Source: JBOFOR01 sp051654865 (GTDB lineage: Bacteria; Bacillota; Clostridia; Peptostreptococcales; Peptostreptococcaceae). Taken from it: DNA of 17,741 nt. This document shows positions 5,821 to 14,228 of this stretch, one piece after another. The first letter of the stretch is position 1. Every line of letters begins with the position of its first letter. The notes below the pieces were generated by a model. It ran no database searches, was not told where the DNA came from, and was given only the letters and a program-made list of their open reading frames with translations. The stretch spans positions 1 to 17,741 of the forward strand of contig JBOFYV010000023.1 in assembly GCA_051654865.1 (NCBI GenBank), given 5' to 3'. The position numbers and the translations under genes are program-made.

Positions 5821-7191
5821 ATGCAATACAATATTCAAACACAAGAAATAAACACAAAAACAGTTTCAAAATTCTTTATACCATCATTATTAGGACTATT
5901 ATTATTTATAATTCCGCTACCATATGGAAAATTCATAAATGTTGAAGGATTGTCATCTATAAATATAGGAATAGGATTTTTAGCAGAACTAGTAAAAATA
6001 GCTGGAGGAGAAAGTCTATACACACTAACATTTATAGTAGTAAGCTTATCGGCAATATTATCTATAGGAGCAAAATTCATCAATATAAAAAATGAATTTA
6101 TAAAAGGTTTACTAGATGTATCACCGTTTTGGTTAGGATTTAGAATACTAGGGGCAGTATTTACTACTATGATAGTATTTGGAGTAGGGCCTGAAGTTAT
6201 AACATCAGACTTAACAGGACAAACAATACTTGGATTAATGCCAAGTTTAATAGCAATATTCTTAGTATCAGGATTTTTATTACCACTTATATTAGACTTT
6301 GGACTTATGGATTTATTTGGAACACTAATATCTAAAACAATGAAAACAATATTCAAAGTACCAGGAAGAGCAGCGATAGATACTATATCATCTTGGCTTG
6401 GAGATGGTACATTAGGAATTATGATAACAAATACTCAATACAAAGAAGGCTTTTATACTAAAAAAGAAAGTGCAATAATTGCTACTTGTTTCTCTTTAGT
6501 ATCATTACCATTCTCTACAGTAATAGCAGACCAATTAGGTCTTATGGATATGTTTGTTCCATTTTATGCTACAGTTACTTTAGCATCATTAGTAGCAGCT
6601 ATAGTACTACCTAGAACTTATCCATTAGCAAAAATAGCAGATACAACTTACAACAATGTACCTCATCAAAAGGAAGAGATAACAGGGGAAGGTAGTTTAT
6701 TTAATCAAGGATTAATAAAAGCAGTGGCAAAGGCAGAGACTGCACCAAGTATAAAAACAATGTTAATAAACGGATTAAAAAATGTAGTAGATATGTACCT
6801 AGGATTATTACCATTAGTTATGGCATGGGGAACAATAGCGTTAGTGCTAGCTGAATTTACACCAGTATTTACTATAATATCTTATCCTATAATATTTATA
6901 TTAGAAATATTACAAATACCAAACGCAGCTGGTGCAGCACCAGCAGTTTTAGTTGGATTTGCAGATATGTTCTTACCATCAATAATGGTTAGTGGAGAAG
7001 GATTTGAGATTATAACTAAGTTTATAATAGGAGCATTATCTATATCACAGCTTATATTTATGACAGAAACAGGAGCTGTTATATTAAAGTCAGATATACC
7101 ACTTAACTTAAAAGATTTATTTGTAGTGTTCCTAATGAGAACAGCAATAACTTTACCTGTAATAACGTTAATAGCACATATGTTATTCTAA
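5821..7191 (+). CDS. YjiH-family membrane protein (Gate domain), candidate arginine-related transporter
   Basis: This is a 456-residue polytopic membrane protein with roughly ten hydrophobic helices. The block PGRAAIDTISSWLGDGTLGIMITNTQYKEGFYTKKES (about 181-217) is typical of the YjiH family, whose fold carries the nucleoside-recognition 'Gate' domain also seen in FeoB and nucleoside transporters. A second, C-terminal half (VDMYLGLLPLVMAWG and GAAPAVLVGFADMFLPS) suggests an internal pseudo-repeat. The family function is not established. The T-box leader with an apparent AGA specifier means the gene is switched on when charged tRNA-Arg is low. That supports a role in arginine, or perhaps ornithine or dipeptide, transport; this is inference. 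The ribosome binding site is close to ideal. It is a single-gene transcript ending in a strong terminator. Confidence 0.85.
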   Translation: MQYNIQTQEINTKTVSKFFIPSLLGLLLFIIPLPYGKFINVEGLSSINIGIGFLAELVKIAGGESLYTLTFIVVSLSAILSIGAKFINIKNEFIKGLLDVSPFWLGFRILGAVFTTMIVFGVGPEVITSDLTGQTILGLMPSLIAIFLVSGFLLPLILDFGLMDLFGTLISKTMKTIFKVPGRAAIDTISSWLGDGTLGIMITNTQYKEGFYTKKESAIIATCFSLVSLPFSTVIADQLGLMDMFVPFYATVTLASLVAAIVLPRTYPLAKIADTTYNNVPHQKEEITGEGSLFNQGLIKAVAKAETAPSIKTMLINGLKNVVDMYLGLLPLVMAWGTIALVLAEFTPVFTIISYPIIFILEILQIPNAAGAAPAVLVGFADMFLPSIMVSGEGFEIITKFIIGALSISQLIFMTETGAVILKSDIPLNLKDLFVVFLMRTAITLPVITLIAHMLF

Positions 7192-7230
7192 TATTAAAAT
7201 CTACAACAATCATTTTTATAATTACTTTTT

Positions 7231-7279
7231 AAATAATCATTCATGCTAAAATATTAGTATGAATGATTATTTGTTTTAT
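7231..7279 (+). terminator. Intrinsic terminator after the YjiH gene
   Basis: The 19-bp arms 7231-7249 and 7254-7272 (core AATCATTCAT with ATGAATGATT) pair with one G-U around a four-base loop. TTGTTTTATT follows. Confidence 0.88.
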
Positions 7280-7306
7280 TGAAATTGGTATAATTTGTTG
7301 TATAAT
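7279..7306 (+). promoter_or_regulatory. Promoter of the first histidine kinase
   Basis: TTGAAA (7279-7284), 16 bases, then TATAAT (7301-7306). The segment TTGTTGTATAATTAAAG is repeated word for word before the second kinase, as is a GATAGTTTTTGTAGGGGG-like stretch at the ribosome binding site. This conservation makes the promoter more credible. Confidence 0.65.
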
Positions 7307-7386
7307 TAAAGTAAGTAGAATAATTAACTTAAAAAAATAAATATTAAAACATATAAATACGTTGATAGTTTTTGTAGGGGGAGTTT

Positions 7387-9267
7387 ATGAAAGAACAGAT
7401 ATACAAGCAACTTATAGAAGTTAGTCCTGTTGCTTATGCACACTTAAATGTGGTATGGAATGATGATGGAACTTGTAAAAGTGCAAAACTAATAGATATA
7501 AATAAAAGTTTTGAAAAAAATTTTGGAACCAAAAAAGAAAGAGCAATAGGACTAGACATCAAAAAATATTTAATTGATGAATCAGGGTTTGATCTTATAA
7601 GCGTGCTTAAAAATACTGTAAATGGTGAAAATGTAACAACTAAATACTCATATGAAAAAAATGAAAAAATTAACATAGAGGTGTATAATTTTGATCCAAA
7701 TGAATATCACCTTAGACTTACTAAGGTAAGTAGTAATGGTATAATGTCTAGTACACTTAGGCAATCACCATTCATAGCTTGGATAAAAGATAGAAATGGA
7801 AAATATATAGACGTAAATGATAACTATATTGAATTATTAAACACTAAGTATGAAGATATAATAGGAAAATATGACAATGAACTATGGAATGCTAAAACCT
7901 CTAGTGAATTTAAAAATACAGATGATATTGTAATTAGAGAAAATAAATTACAAATATACGATGAAATTATAGATATAGGTGATTCTAAAAAACGTTATTT
8001 TGAAACAGCGAAGTGGCCATATACTAATGAGGATGGAAGTATAATACTAGGTAGTATGGGGATATCTATGGAAGCTACAGATAAACGAAAATTAAAAGAA
8101 GTTATAGAAAGAAATGAACAAAACTTTTTAGATCTAGCTAACAATATAGATCAACTTATTATAATAGAAGATAAAAAAAGAGCTTTATATATAAGCCCGT
8201 ATTTTGAAGAATTATATGGGTTTAAACCAGATGAACTATATGAAGATATGGATAAATGGTACAAATATTGGGATAAAATAGAATTTATAGAAAGAAGAGT
8301 ACAAGATCACAAATACAAAGAAGTGTACAACAGTATATTTAGAGTGGTTAAAGAAGGAAAAATAGACAAGTGGATTCATTGTAAAACTGCTCCTATATTA
8401 GATGAAAATGGAAAAATATTAAGAAGTGTATCAATATTAAGTGATATAACAAATAAGAAAAACTTAGAAGAAGAGCTAGAAAGTTTAAGAAGCGAATTTT
8501 TTACTAATTTATCTCATGAACTTAGAACACCTATAAACCTTATAACGAGTACACTACAAGTTATATCTCCTAGAGTAGATAAATTAGATAAGGATAATAA
8601 AGAATACATAAATAAATACCTAGATATATTAAACCAAAATGCTCTTAGACTACTCAAATTAGTTAACAACCTAATAGATAGTACAAAAATAGATTCTGGG
8701 AATTTTGTTTACAGTCCCAAAAACCAAGATGTAGTTAGTTTTGTTGAAAATATATGTACATCAGTTGTGGAGTTTGTTGAGAGAAATAACTTAGAAATAA
8801 TATTTGATACGGATACAGAAGAAAAGATAGTAGGATTTGACTTAGATCATATGGAAAGAATCATATTAAACTTAATATCTAATGCTATAAAGTTTAATAA
8901 GGAAAACGGAAAAATTGAGATAACGATATCAACAAAAGATAATATAGTAATAAGTGTTAAAGATGAAGGTATAGGAATACCTAGAGATAAATTAGATAGT
9001 GTATTTGGGCGATTTGAACAAGTAAACGAAAAAATGAAGAAAGAAAGAGAAGGTAGTGGTATAGGTCTTTCATTAGTAAAGTCTTTAGTTGAAATGCATA
9101 ATGGAAACATAAAGTTAAATAGTAAATTAGGTGAGGGTAGTGAGTTTTTGATTACACTTCCAGATGTACTAGTAAATGAAGATAATAATGTAGACTTTGA
9201 AAAGATACCTCCATATTTAAGTAAAATTAATAAGCTAGAAGTAGAGTTTTCGGACATATATACATAG
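7387..9267 (+). CDS. Soluble PAS-domain sensor histidine kinase (first of tandem pair)
   Basis: The protein is 626 residues with no membrane segment, so it senses inside the cell. It has three PAS-like regions: about 1-112, 122-237 (SPFIAWIKDRNGKYIDVN) and 245-355 (ISPYFEELYGF, then the PAC-like ILDENGKILRSVSILSDIT). A short coiled linker leads to the HisKA domain, with phosphoacceptor H377 in NLSHELRTP. The ATPase domain has the N box NLISNAIKFN (N495, N499), G1 DEGIGIP (526-532), the F box FGRFEQV and G2 GSGIGLSL (556-563). All catalytic residues look intact. A tail of about 34 residues (593-626) follows the kinase core. No response regulator is in the window, so this is an orphan kinase. 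In clostridia such soluble PAS kinases sometimes act on Spo0A, but that is only a hypothesis here. The GGGGG ribosome binding site fixes the start. Confidence 0.9.
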   Translation: MKEQIYKQLIEVSPVAYAHLNVVWNDDGTCKSAKLIDINKSFEKNFGTKKERAIGLDIKKYLIDESGFDLISVLKNTVNGENVTTKYSYEKNEKINIEVYNFDPNEYHLRLTKVSSNGIMSSTLRQSPFIAWIKDRNGKYIDVNDNYIELLNTKYEDIIGKYDNELWNAKTSSEFKNTDDIVIRENKLQIYDEIIDIGDSKKRYFETAKWPYTNEDGSIILGSMGISMEATDKRKLKEVIERNEQNFLDLANNIDQLIIIEDKKRALYISPYFEELYGFKPDELYEDMDKWYKYWDKIEFIERRVQDHKYKEVYNSIFRVVKEGKIDKWIHCKTAPILDENGKILRSVSILSDITNKKNLEEELESLRSEFFTNLSHELRTPINLITSTLQVISPRVDKLDKDNKEYINKYLDILNQNALRLLKLVNNLIDSTKIDSGNFVYSPKNQDVVSFVENICTSVVEFVERNNLEIIFDTDTEEKIVGFDLDHMERIILNLISNAIKFNKENGKIEITISTKDNIVISVKDEGIGIPRDKLDSVFGRFEQVNEKMKKEREGSGIGLSLVKSLVEMHNGNIKLNSKLGEGSEFLITLPDVLVNEDNNVDFEKIPPYLSKINKLEVEFSDIYT

Positions 9268-9324
9268 AGAATAATTTAGTTGGATAATATTTACATTTAG
9301 TTAAATTTAGTATGATATGCATTC

Positions 9325-9352
9325 TTGAATTTATCAAAAATTGTTGTATAAT
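9325..9352 (+). promoter_or_regulatory. Promoter of the second histidine kinase
   Basis: TTGAAT (9325-9330), 16 bases, TATAAT (9347-9352). The layout and flanking bases match the promoter of the first kinase, so the duplication included the promoter and leader. I see no terminator between the two kinase genes, so read-through is also possible. Confidence 0.65.
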
Positions 9353-9433
9353 TAAAGATGTTATAGAATTAACTCAGAATATGAATGTTAAAATATAGAT
9401 AAATACAATGATAGTTTTTTGTAGGGGGGATTT

Positions 9434-11314
9434 ATGAAAGATCAGATATACAGGCAACTTATAGAAGATAGCCCTATGGCTTATGCACACTTAGAGGTGA
9501 CCTGGAAGGATGACGGTAGTTGTAAAAGCGCAAAACTACTAGATATAAATGAAAGTTTTGAAAAAAATTTTGGAACGATAAAAGAAAGAGTTATAGGAAA
9601 AGACATAAAACAACACTTAGATGAGGCATCTGGATTTGATCTTATAAGTGTGCTTAAAAAAACTGTAAATAGCAAAAATGTAACAACTAGATACTCATAT
9701 AAAAACAATGAAAACCTTAACATAGAGGTGTATAATTTTGAACAAAATGAGTATCATATTAGACTTACTAAAATAAGTAATGAGAGTAATATAATGTCTA
9801 CGATACTTAGGAAATCACCCTTCATAGCGTGGATAAAGGATAGAAATGGAAATTATATAGATGTAAATGAGAAATATTTGGAATTATTAAATGCTAAGTA
9901 TGAAGATATAATAGGAAGATGTGATGAAGAACTATGGGCATATGAAATCTCTAGTAAATTTGAAAAAATGGATAAAGCTGTAATTAGAGATAATAAACCA
10001 TATATTTTTGATGAAATTATAGATATAGGAGATTCTAAGACTCGTTATTTAGAAACCATAAATTGGCCATATACAAGCAAAGATGGAAGTGTAATATTAG
10101 GTACTATGGGTATATCTATAGAGGTTACAGATAAACTGAAACTAAGAGAAGCTATAGAAATAAATGAAAAAAACTTTTTAGACATAGCTAATAATATACA
10201 TCAGCTTATTATAATACGAGATGAAAAAAAAGCCTTATATGTAAGTCCGTATTTTGAAGAATTATATGGATTTAAGCCGGATGAATTATATGAAGATATG
10301 AATAAGTGGTATGAATATTGGGACAAAGTTGAATTTATAGGTAAAGTAGAAGATTACAATTCTAAAAAAATACTAAACAATATATTTAGAGTAGTCAAAG
10401 AAGGCAAAATAGATAAGTGGATTCATTGTAAAACAACACCTATATTAGATGGAAATGGAGATTTATTAAGAAAAGTAGTAATATTAAACGATATAACAGA
10501 CAAGATAAAAATAGAAGATGAGATAGAAAGTTTGAGGATGGAATTTTTTTCGAATTTATCTCATGAACTTAGAACACCTATAAATCTTATAACTAGTACA
10601 TTACAAGTTATAAGCCCTAGAGTAGATACGTTAGATAAAGACGATAAAGAATACATACATAAATACCTAGATATATTAAATCAAAATGCTCTTAGGCTAA
10701 TTAAATTAGTTAACAACCTAATAGACACCACAAAAATAGATTCTGGAAATTTTGATTATAGTCCTAAGAATCAAGATATAATTAGTTTTGTAGAAAATAT
10801 ATGTACATCAGTTGTAGAATTTGTTGAACAAAATGGCTTAGAAATAATATTTGATACAGATACAGAAGAAAAGATAGTAGGATTTGACTTAGACCATATG
10901 GAAAGAATAATACTAAACTTAATATCTAATGCTATAAAGTTTAACAAAGAAAATGGAAAAATTGAGATAAATATATCAACTAAAGACAACATAGTAATAA
11001 GTGTTAAAGATGAAGGTATAGGAATACCTAAGGATAAACAAGAAAGTATATTTGGAAGATTTGAACAAGTAAACAAGAAAATGAAAAAAGAAAGAGAAGG
11101 TAGCGGTATAGGACTTTCATTAGTAAGCTCTTTAGTTAAAATGCATAATGGAAATATAAAGTTAAAGAGTAAACTAGGTGAGGGTAGTGAGTTTTTGATT
11201 ACGCTTCCTGATGTGCTAGTAAATGAAGATAATAATATAGAGTTTGAAAATATACCACCGTATTTAAATAAGCTTAACAAACTAGAAGTAGAATTTTCAG
11301 ATATATACGCATAA
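9434..11314 (+). CDS. Soluble PAS-domain sensor histidine kinase (second of tandem pair)
   Basis: This is a paralogue of the preceding kinase with the same length (626) and architecture: three PAS-like regions, phosphoacceptor H377 in NLSHELRTP, an intact N box, DEGIGIP, FGRFEQV and GSGIGLSL. From residue 361 to the end I count 29 differences in 266 positions. The sensor half has changed more, including the PAS loops around 165-190 and 295-312, so the two may sense different signals while sharing an output partner. The C-terminal tail with PPYL-K-NKLEVEFSDIY is also kept. It has its own promoter and GGGGGG ribosome binding site. No response regulator is adjacent. Confidence 0.9.
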   Translation: MKDQIYRQLIEDSPMAYAHLEVTWKDDGSCKSAKLLDINESFEKNFGTIKERVIGKDIKQHLDEASGFDLISVLKKTVNSKNVTTRYSYKNNENLNIEVYNFEQNEYHIRLTKISNESNIMSTILRKSPFIAWIKDRNGNYIDVNEKYLELLNAKYEDIIGRCDEELWAYEISSKFEKMDKAVIRDNKPYIFDEIIDIGDSKTRYLETINWPYTSKDGSVILGTMGISIEVTDKLKLREAIEINEKNFLDIANNIHQLIIIRDEKKALYVSPYFEELYGFKPDELYEDMNKWYEYWDKVEFIGKVEDYNSKKILNNIFRVVKEGKIDKWIHCKTTPILDGNGDLLRKVVILNDITDKIKIEDEIESLRMEFFSNLSHELRTPINLITSTLQVISPRVDTLDKDDKEYIHKYLDILNQNALRLIKLVNNLIDTTKIDSGNFDYSPKNQDIISFVENICTSVVEFVEQNGLEIIFDTDTEEKIVGFDLDHMERIILNLISNAIKFNKENGKIEINISTKDNIVISVKDEGIGIPKDKQESIFGRFEQVNKKMKKEREGSGIGLSLVSSLVKMHNGNIKLKSKLGEGSEFLITLPDVLVNEDNNIEFENIPPYLNKLNKLEVEFSDIYA

Positions 11315-11350
11315 AAATGATAAAAGAAGAAATATAGGATATGGTAATTG

Positions 11351-11379
11351 TTTACAAATTAACTTTCGAGTGCTAGGAT
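11351..11379 (+). promoter_or_regulatory. Extended -10 promoter of the oxidoreductase gene
   Basis: TTTACA (11351-11356), a 17-base spacer and TAGGAT (11374-11379) preceded by TGC, an extended -10 element. The start codon follows 43 bases later. Confidence 0.5.
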
Positions 11380-11421
11380 TTACATATGTATAAGATATAT
11401 TATAAAACTAATGGGGGAAAT

Positions 11422-12690
11422 ATGAGATTATATAAATGTACAATATGTAATGAAGTATTTGAACAAGATGAATGTCCTACAATATGCTCAGTATGTGGAG
11501 CAAGCGAAGATAAATTTATAGAAGTTGCCAAAGTAGAAAATAACTTTAGAAAAGATACTGAAGAATATATTTTAATAATAGGAAATGGTGCAGCGGGGTA
11601 TTATGCAGCAGATTCTATAAGAAAAAGAAATAAAACTTGTAAAATAACAATGATATCAAATGAAAGTGAACTAAGTTATTATAGACCTGCGTTATCAGAT
11701 TTAATAAACTACGAAGCAAGTTCAAGTTTTTATATAGCAGACAAAGCTTGGTATGAAGAACGTAATATACTTACATTGCTAGATACTACCGTACAAAAAA
11801 TTAATGAAAAAGAAAAATATGTTACCTTAAGTACAGGATTTAATTTAAAATATGATAAGCTAATATTAGCAAATGGAAGTAGTAACTTTATACCACCAGT
11901 AAAAGGTTATGATTTAACAAATGTATTTACATTAAGAAATTATAAGGATCTTTTAGAAATAAAATCAAATATATCATCATCAAAAAAAGCAGTAATAATA
12001 GGTGGAGGCTTACTTGGACTAGAAGCAGCATGGGAATTTAAAGAAAAAGGATTAGAAGTAGTAGTTGTTGATATAAGTGAAAATATACTACCAAGACAAT
12101 TAGACAAAGAAGGTAGTTTAGTATTAGAAAAATATATAAAAGAAGCAGGAGTAGAATTAAAACTAAATTCTTTCCTAGACTATATAGATGGAAATGATAA
12201 AGTAGAAAAAGTAGTATTCAAAGATGGAAGTACCATAGAATGTGATATAGTATTATTCTCTGTAGGAGTAAGGGCAAATACTAGTATAGTTAAAGATTCT
12301 TCAATAAAAATTGATAGAGGAGTACTAGTAAATAAATATATGGAAACAACATCTAAAAATATATTTGCATGTGGAGATGTAGCACAACTTGATAATATGA
12401 GTTTAGCTATATGGCCAGTAGCTGTTGAAATGGGGAAAGTTGCAGGAGCAAATGCATGTGGAGACTACACTACATTTAAGGAAGATGTGTATCCAATAAG
12501 CTTAGATGCTTTTAATATAAATGTAATAAGTATAGGTAATATAAATGATTATGATGAAGTAATCAGTGAAGGTGATAAAGAAACTACTTACAAGAAGAAA
12601 TTTATAAAGAATGAAAAGCTAGTAGGAGCAATTTTAATAAATAATTCAGATGAACTGGTTAACATAATATCTAAAATTAGTAATAAGTAG
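11422..12690 (+). CDS. Rubredoxin-like domain NAD(P)H/FAD oxidoreductase
   Basis: The 422-residue product begins with a rubredoxin-like iron or zinc ribbon (C6-x-x-C9 ... C22-x-x-C25, MRLYKCTIC and PTICSVCGAS). A two-dinucleotide-fold flavoprotein follows: FAD motif IIGNGAAGY (52-60), the nucleotide motif VIIGGGLLGLE (191-201), and the FAD-closing FACGDV (315-320). The layout is that of NADH:rubredoxin oxidoreductases, which pass electrons from NADH to rubredoxin and so to rubrerythrin or flavodiiron oxygen and peroxide reductases. Here the metal domain is fused on, so the protein may hand electrons on without a separate rubredoxin. An upstream in-frame ATG at 11386 overlaps no ribosome binding site. 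GGGGG (11413-11417) fits the ATG at 11422. It lacks the CxxC disulfide of thioredoxin reductases in the flavin domain. It is cytoplasmic, and its neighbours are not oxygen-stress genes. Confidence 0.85.
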   Translation: MRLYKCTICNEVFEQDECPTICSVCGASEDKFIEVAKVENNFRKDTEEYILIIGNGAAGYYAADSIRKRNKTCKITMISNESELSYYRPALSDLINYEASSSFYIADKAWYEERNILTLLDTTVQKINEKEKYVTLSTGFNLKYDKLILANGSSNFIPPVKGYDLTNVFTLRNYKDLLEIKSNISSSKKAVIIGGGLLGLEAAWEFKEKGLEVVVVDISENILPRQLDKEGSLVLEKYIKEAGVELKLNSFLDYIDGNDKVEKVVFKDGSTIECDIVLFSVGVRANTSIVKDSSIKIDRGVLVNKYMETTSKNIFACGDVAQLDNMSLAIWPVAVEMGKVAGANACGDYTTFKEDVYPISLDAFNINVISIGNINDYDEVISEGDKETTYKKKFIKNEKLVGAILINNSDELVNIISKISNK

Positions 12691-12697
12691 AAGATAA

Positions 12698-12736
12698 AAA
12701 ATAGGAGGCTATATTTTAAAAATAGACTCCTATTTT
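12698..12736. terminator. Terminator between convergent oxidoreductase and chitinase genes
   Basis: AAAATAGGAGGCTAT (12698-12712) pairs with ATAGACTCCTATTTT (12722-12736) with one mismatch. Reading the minus strand, the stem is followed by TTTTTTAT, a good U-tract for ending the chitinase transcript. On the plus strand the tract is only TTTTC, so it works less clearly for the oxidoreductase. Confidence 0.75.
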
Positions 12737-12759
12737 CGTGTATAAAAATAGATTAAATA

Positions 12760-14046
12760 TTAATTATAAGCATTAAATATTTTAGTAAAATCATTAGGCT
12801 GTTGAGTAATACCCGTTGCACTAGAACCAGCTAAATCCCTATTAGCAGACCACATACTAATCATACCTATATTATTTTGATTAGCAAAATTTAAAGTCTG
12901 AGTAGCATCAGAAAGACCAAAAACTTCTGTAACAACATCATTTACACCTATCATAGGAGTAGTACCAATCATAGCCCACAACTCTTCAGAGGTTTTTGTA
13001 CCATTATATAAAGTATTTAACTGATTGTACAAAGAAGTAATAGCCTCTATACCATAACTTCCCATCTTACCTGCTGGGTTAGGAGCTGCACTATCACCAT
13101 AATCCATAGTCATAGCATTTACACCCGATATATTAACACCAGCTGCAATAGCTTTTCTTAGAATGTTCAATCCATCCTCAGTAAGACCTTGAGGAAGAAT
13201 AGGAAGAGTAAACCATACATCAATAAAAGAACCTTTAGAAATATAATAATCTTGTAACATTTTTAAAGCGTTAGAATTATTAATATTTTGAGTATCATAA
13301 GCAGAAGAAATCCAAGTACCTTCTAAGTCAAAATCTATTCGAGTTAAGCCATAAGCATCACAGAATAATTTATATTGAGTAAACAAAGAATTTACATCAG
13401 GACAATTTATATGAATAGGCATACCAGCAGCACCACCAAATGAAACGCAAACATCACCACCAAGTGAGCGAAGTTGTTTGATTTGATCATTCATAGGGCC
13501 TGCTTCAGCAGGATAGTATGTTGCCCAGGATGGTTGACACACATTGTAAGATTTTGTAACAATAAATCCTAAATTAAAGTAAGGTACATTAAAATTATTA
13601 AAATCATTAATAATACTATAAGTCGGCCAAGCAGTAGTATCAACAAATGGAGCAAATACCTTAGATGGCCATTTTTTACCTTTTCCAACATCAGTACTAG
13701 AATAGTCTGGATATACAACGGGAACTACTCCTAATTTATTATTTGATAATAGTGGAGAGCCTAGAAAAGAAGACGAAATATAGGTTTTGTCATTATGCAT
13801 TAAATACGTAGAACCATTGCCTACGAAAGAAGGGAAAAAATTAAAAAGAGTAGATTCTAAATACCTTACATAATATACTTGTTCCTTATATACGTATTGT
13901 AGTATTACTTCTTTTGGATATTGTGGCTTGCATCTACACTTGTAACAATTATATTTATAGCAGTTACAGGATTCTTTTACTGGATATTTTAAATTATGCC
14001 AATCTGTTTCGATAAAATGAACATCATAACTATCAGTTATAGACAT
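12760..14046 (-). CDS. GH18 chitinase-like protein with Cys-rich N-terminus, possible spore-coat enzyme
   Basis: The C-terminal 310 residues form a glycoside hydrolase family 18 barrel. It starts at VFAPFVDTTAWP (130-141) and includes the beta3 strand GGDVCVSFGGAAG (196-208), the catalytic strand RIDFDLEG (236-243: D238, D240 and proton donor E242), GVNAMTMDYGD (about 308-318) and the closing GMISMWSANRD. It resembles chitinase C/D types that cut chitin or related beta-1,4-GlcNAc polymers. The usual first Asp of DxxDxDxE is Thr235. There is no signal peptide. Residues 1-110 are unlike any domain I know and hold a Cys cluster CxCx4CxxCxC (C27, C29, C34, C37, C39) plus many Tyr. No export signal with Cys/Tyr richness recalls clostridial spore-coat proteins such as the chitinase-bearing CotE of C. 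difficile, made in the mother cell. That role is inferred. The AAGAGG ribosome binding site (14055-14060) supports this start. Confidence 0.82.
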   Translation of the reverse strand: MSITDSYDVHFIETDWHNLKYPVKESCNCYKYNCYKCRCKPQYPKEVILQYVYKEQVYYVRYLESTLFNFFPSFVGNGSTYLMHNDKTYISSSFLGSPLLSNNKLGVVPVVYPDYSSTDVGKGKKWPSKVFAPFVDTTAWPTYSIINDFNNFNVPYFNLGFIVTKSYNVCQPSWATYYPAEAGPMNDQIKQLRSLGGDVCVSFGGAAGMPIHINCPDVNSLFTQYKLFCDAYGLTRIDFDLEGTWISSAYDTQNINNSNALKMLQDYYISKGSFIDVWFTLPILPQGLTEDGLNILRKAIAAGVNISGVNAMTMDYGDSAAPNPAGKMGSYGIEAITSLYNQLNTLYNGTKTSEELWAMIGTTPMIGVNDVVTEVFGLSDATQTLNFANQNNIGMISMWSANRDLAGSSATGITQQPNDFTKIFNAYN

Positions 14047-14066
14047 AGGAACAACCTCTTTTTTAG

Positions 14067-14106
14067 AATAATAGGCTATTTACTATAATTAGTATAGCCT
14101 ATTATT
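14067..14106. promoter_or_regulatory. Perfect inverted repeat in the chitinase leader
   Basis: The 13-bp arms AATAATAGGCTAT (14067-14079) and ATAGCCTATTATT (14094-14106) are perfectly complementary, with an extra ACT/AGT pair inside the loop. The repeat lies 20-60 bases upstream of the chitinase start. Neither strand has a U-tract after it, so it is not a typical terminator. It may be an operator or an mRNA 5' stabilising hairpin. Confidence 0.5.
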
Positions 14107-14228
14107 ATTATATTAAATTAGACAAAATATGACACAAAATTAATAATTAGAAAAGGTTTAGAAAAAACTATTTACATAAGATAGATTACTAAATAAGTTT
14201 ATTTAAAATAGAATCTAAAACATAACAA

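Noticed and set aside
5835..6356. Antisense open frame of 173 codons inside the YjiH gene
   Set aside because: The plus frame has clear family motifs and an ideal ribosome binding site; the antisense product is a low-complexity Asn/Ile/Ser-rich shadow.
8847..11280. Long antisense open frames inside the two kinase genes (8847-9257, 10771-11280)
   Set aside because: They are shadows of the strongly conserved kinase catalytic domains, rich in Ser/Leu/Phe/Ile, with no ribosome binding site.
11386..11421. Upstream ATG at 11386 as the oxidoreductase start
   Set aside because: It adds 12 residues unlike the family, has no ribosome binding site, and GGGGG at 11413 fits the ATG at 11422. The domain begins naturally with MRLYKC.
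12760..14046. Chitinase as a secreted enzyme
   Set aside because: No hydrophobic signal segment at the N-terminus of the ribosome-binding-site-supported start, and none upstream in frame was found.
14094..14150. SigE or SigK sporulation promoter before the chitinase gene
   Set aside because: CATATTTTG-like strings occur, but no -35/-10 pair with correct spacing could be matched convincingly.
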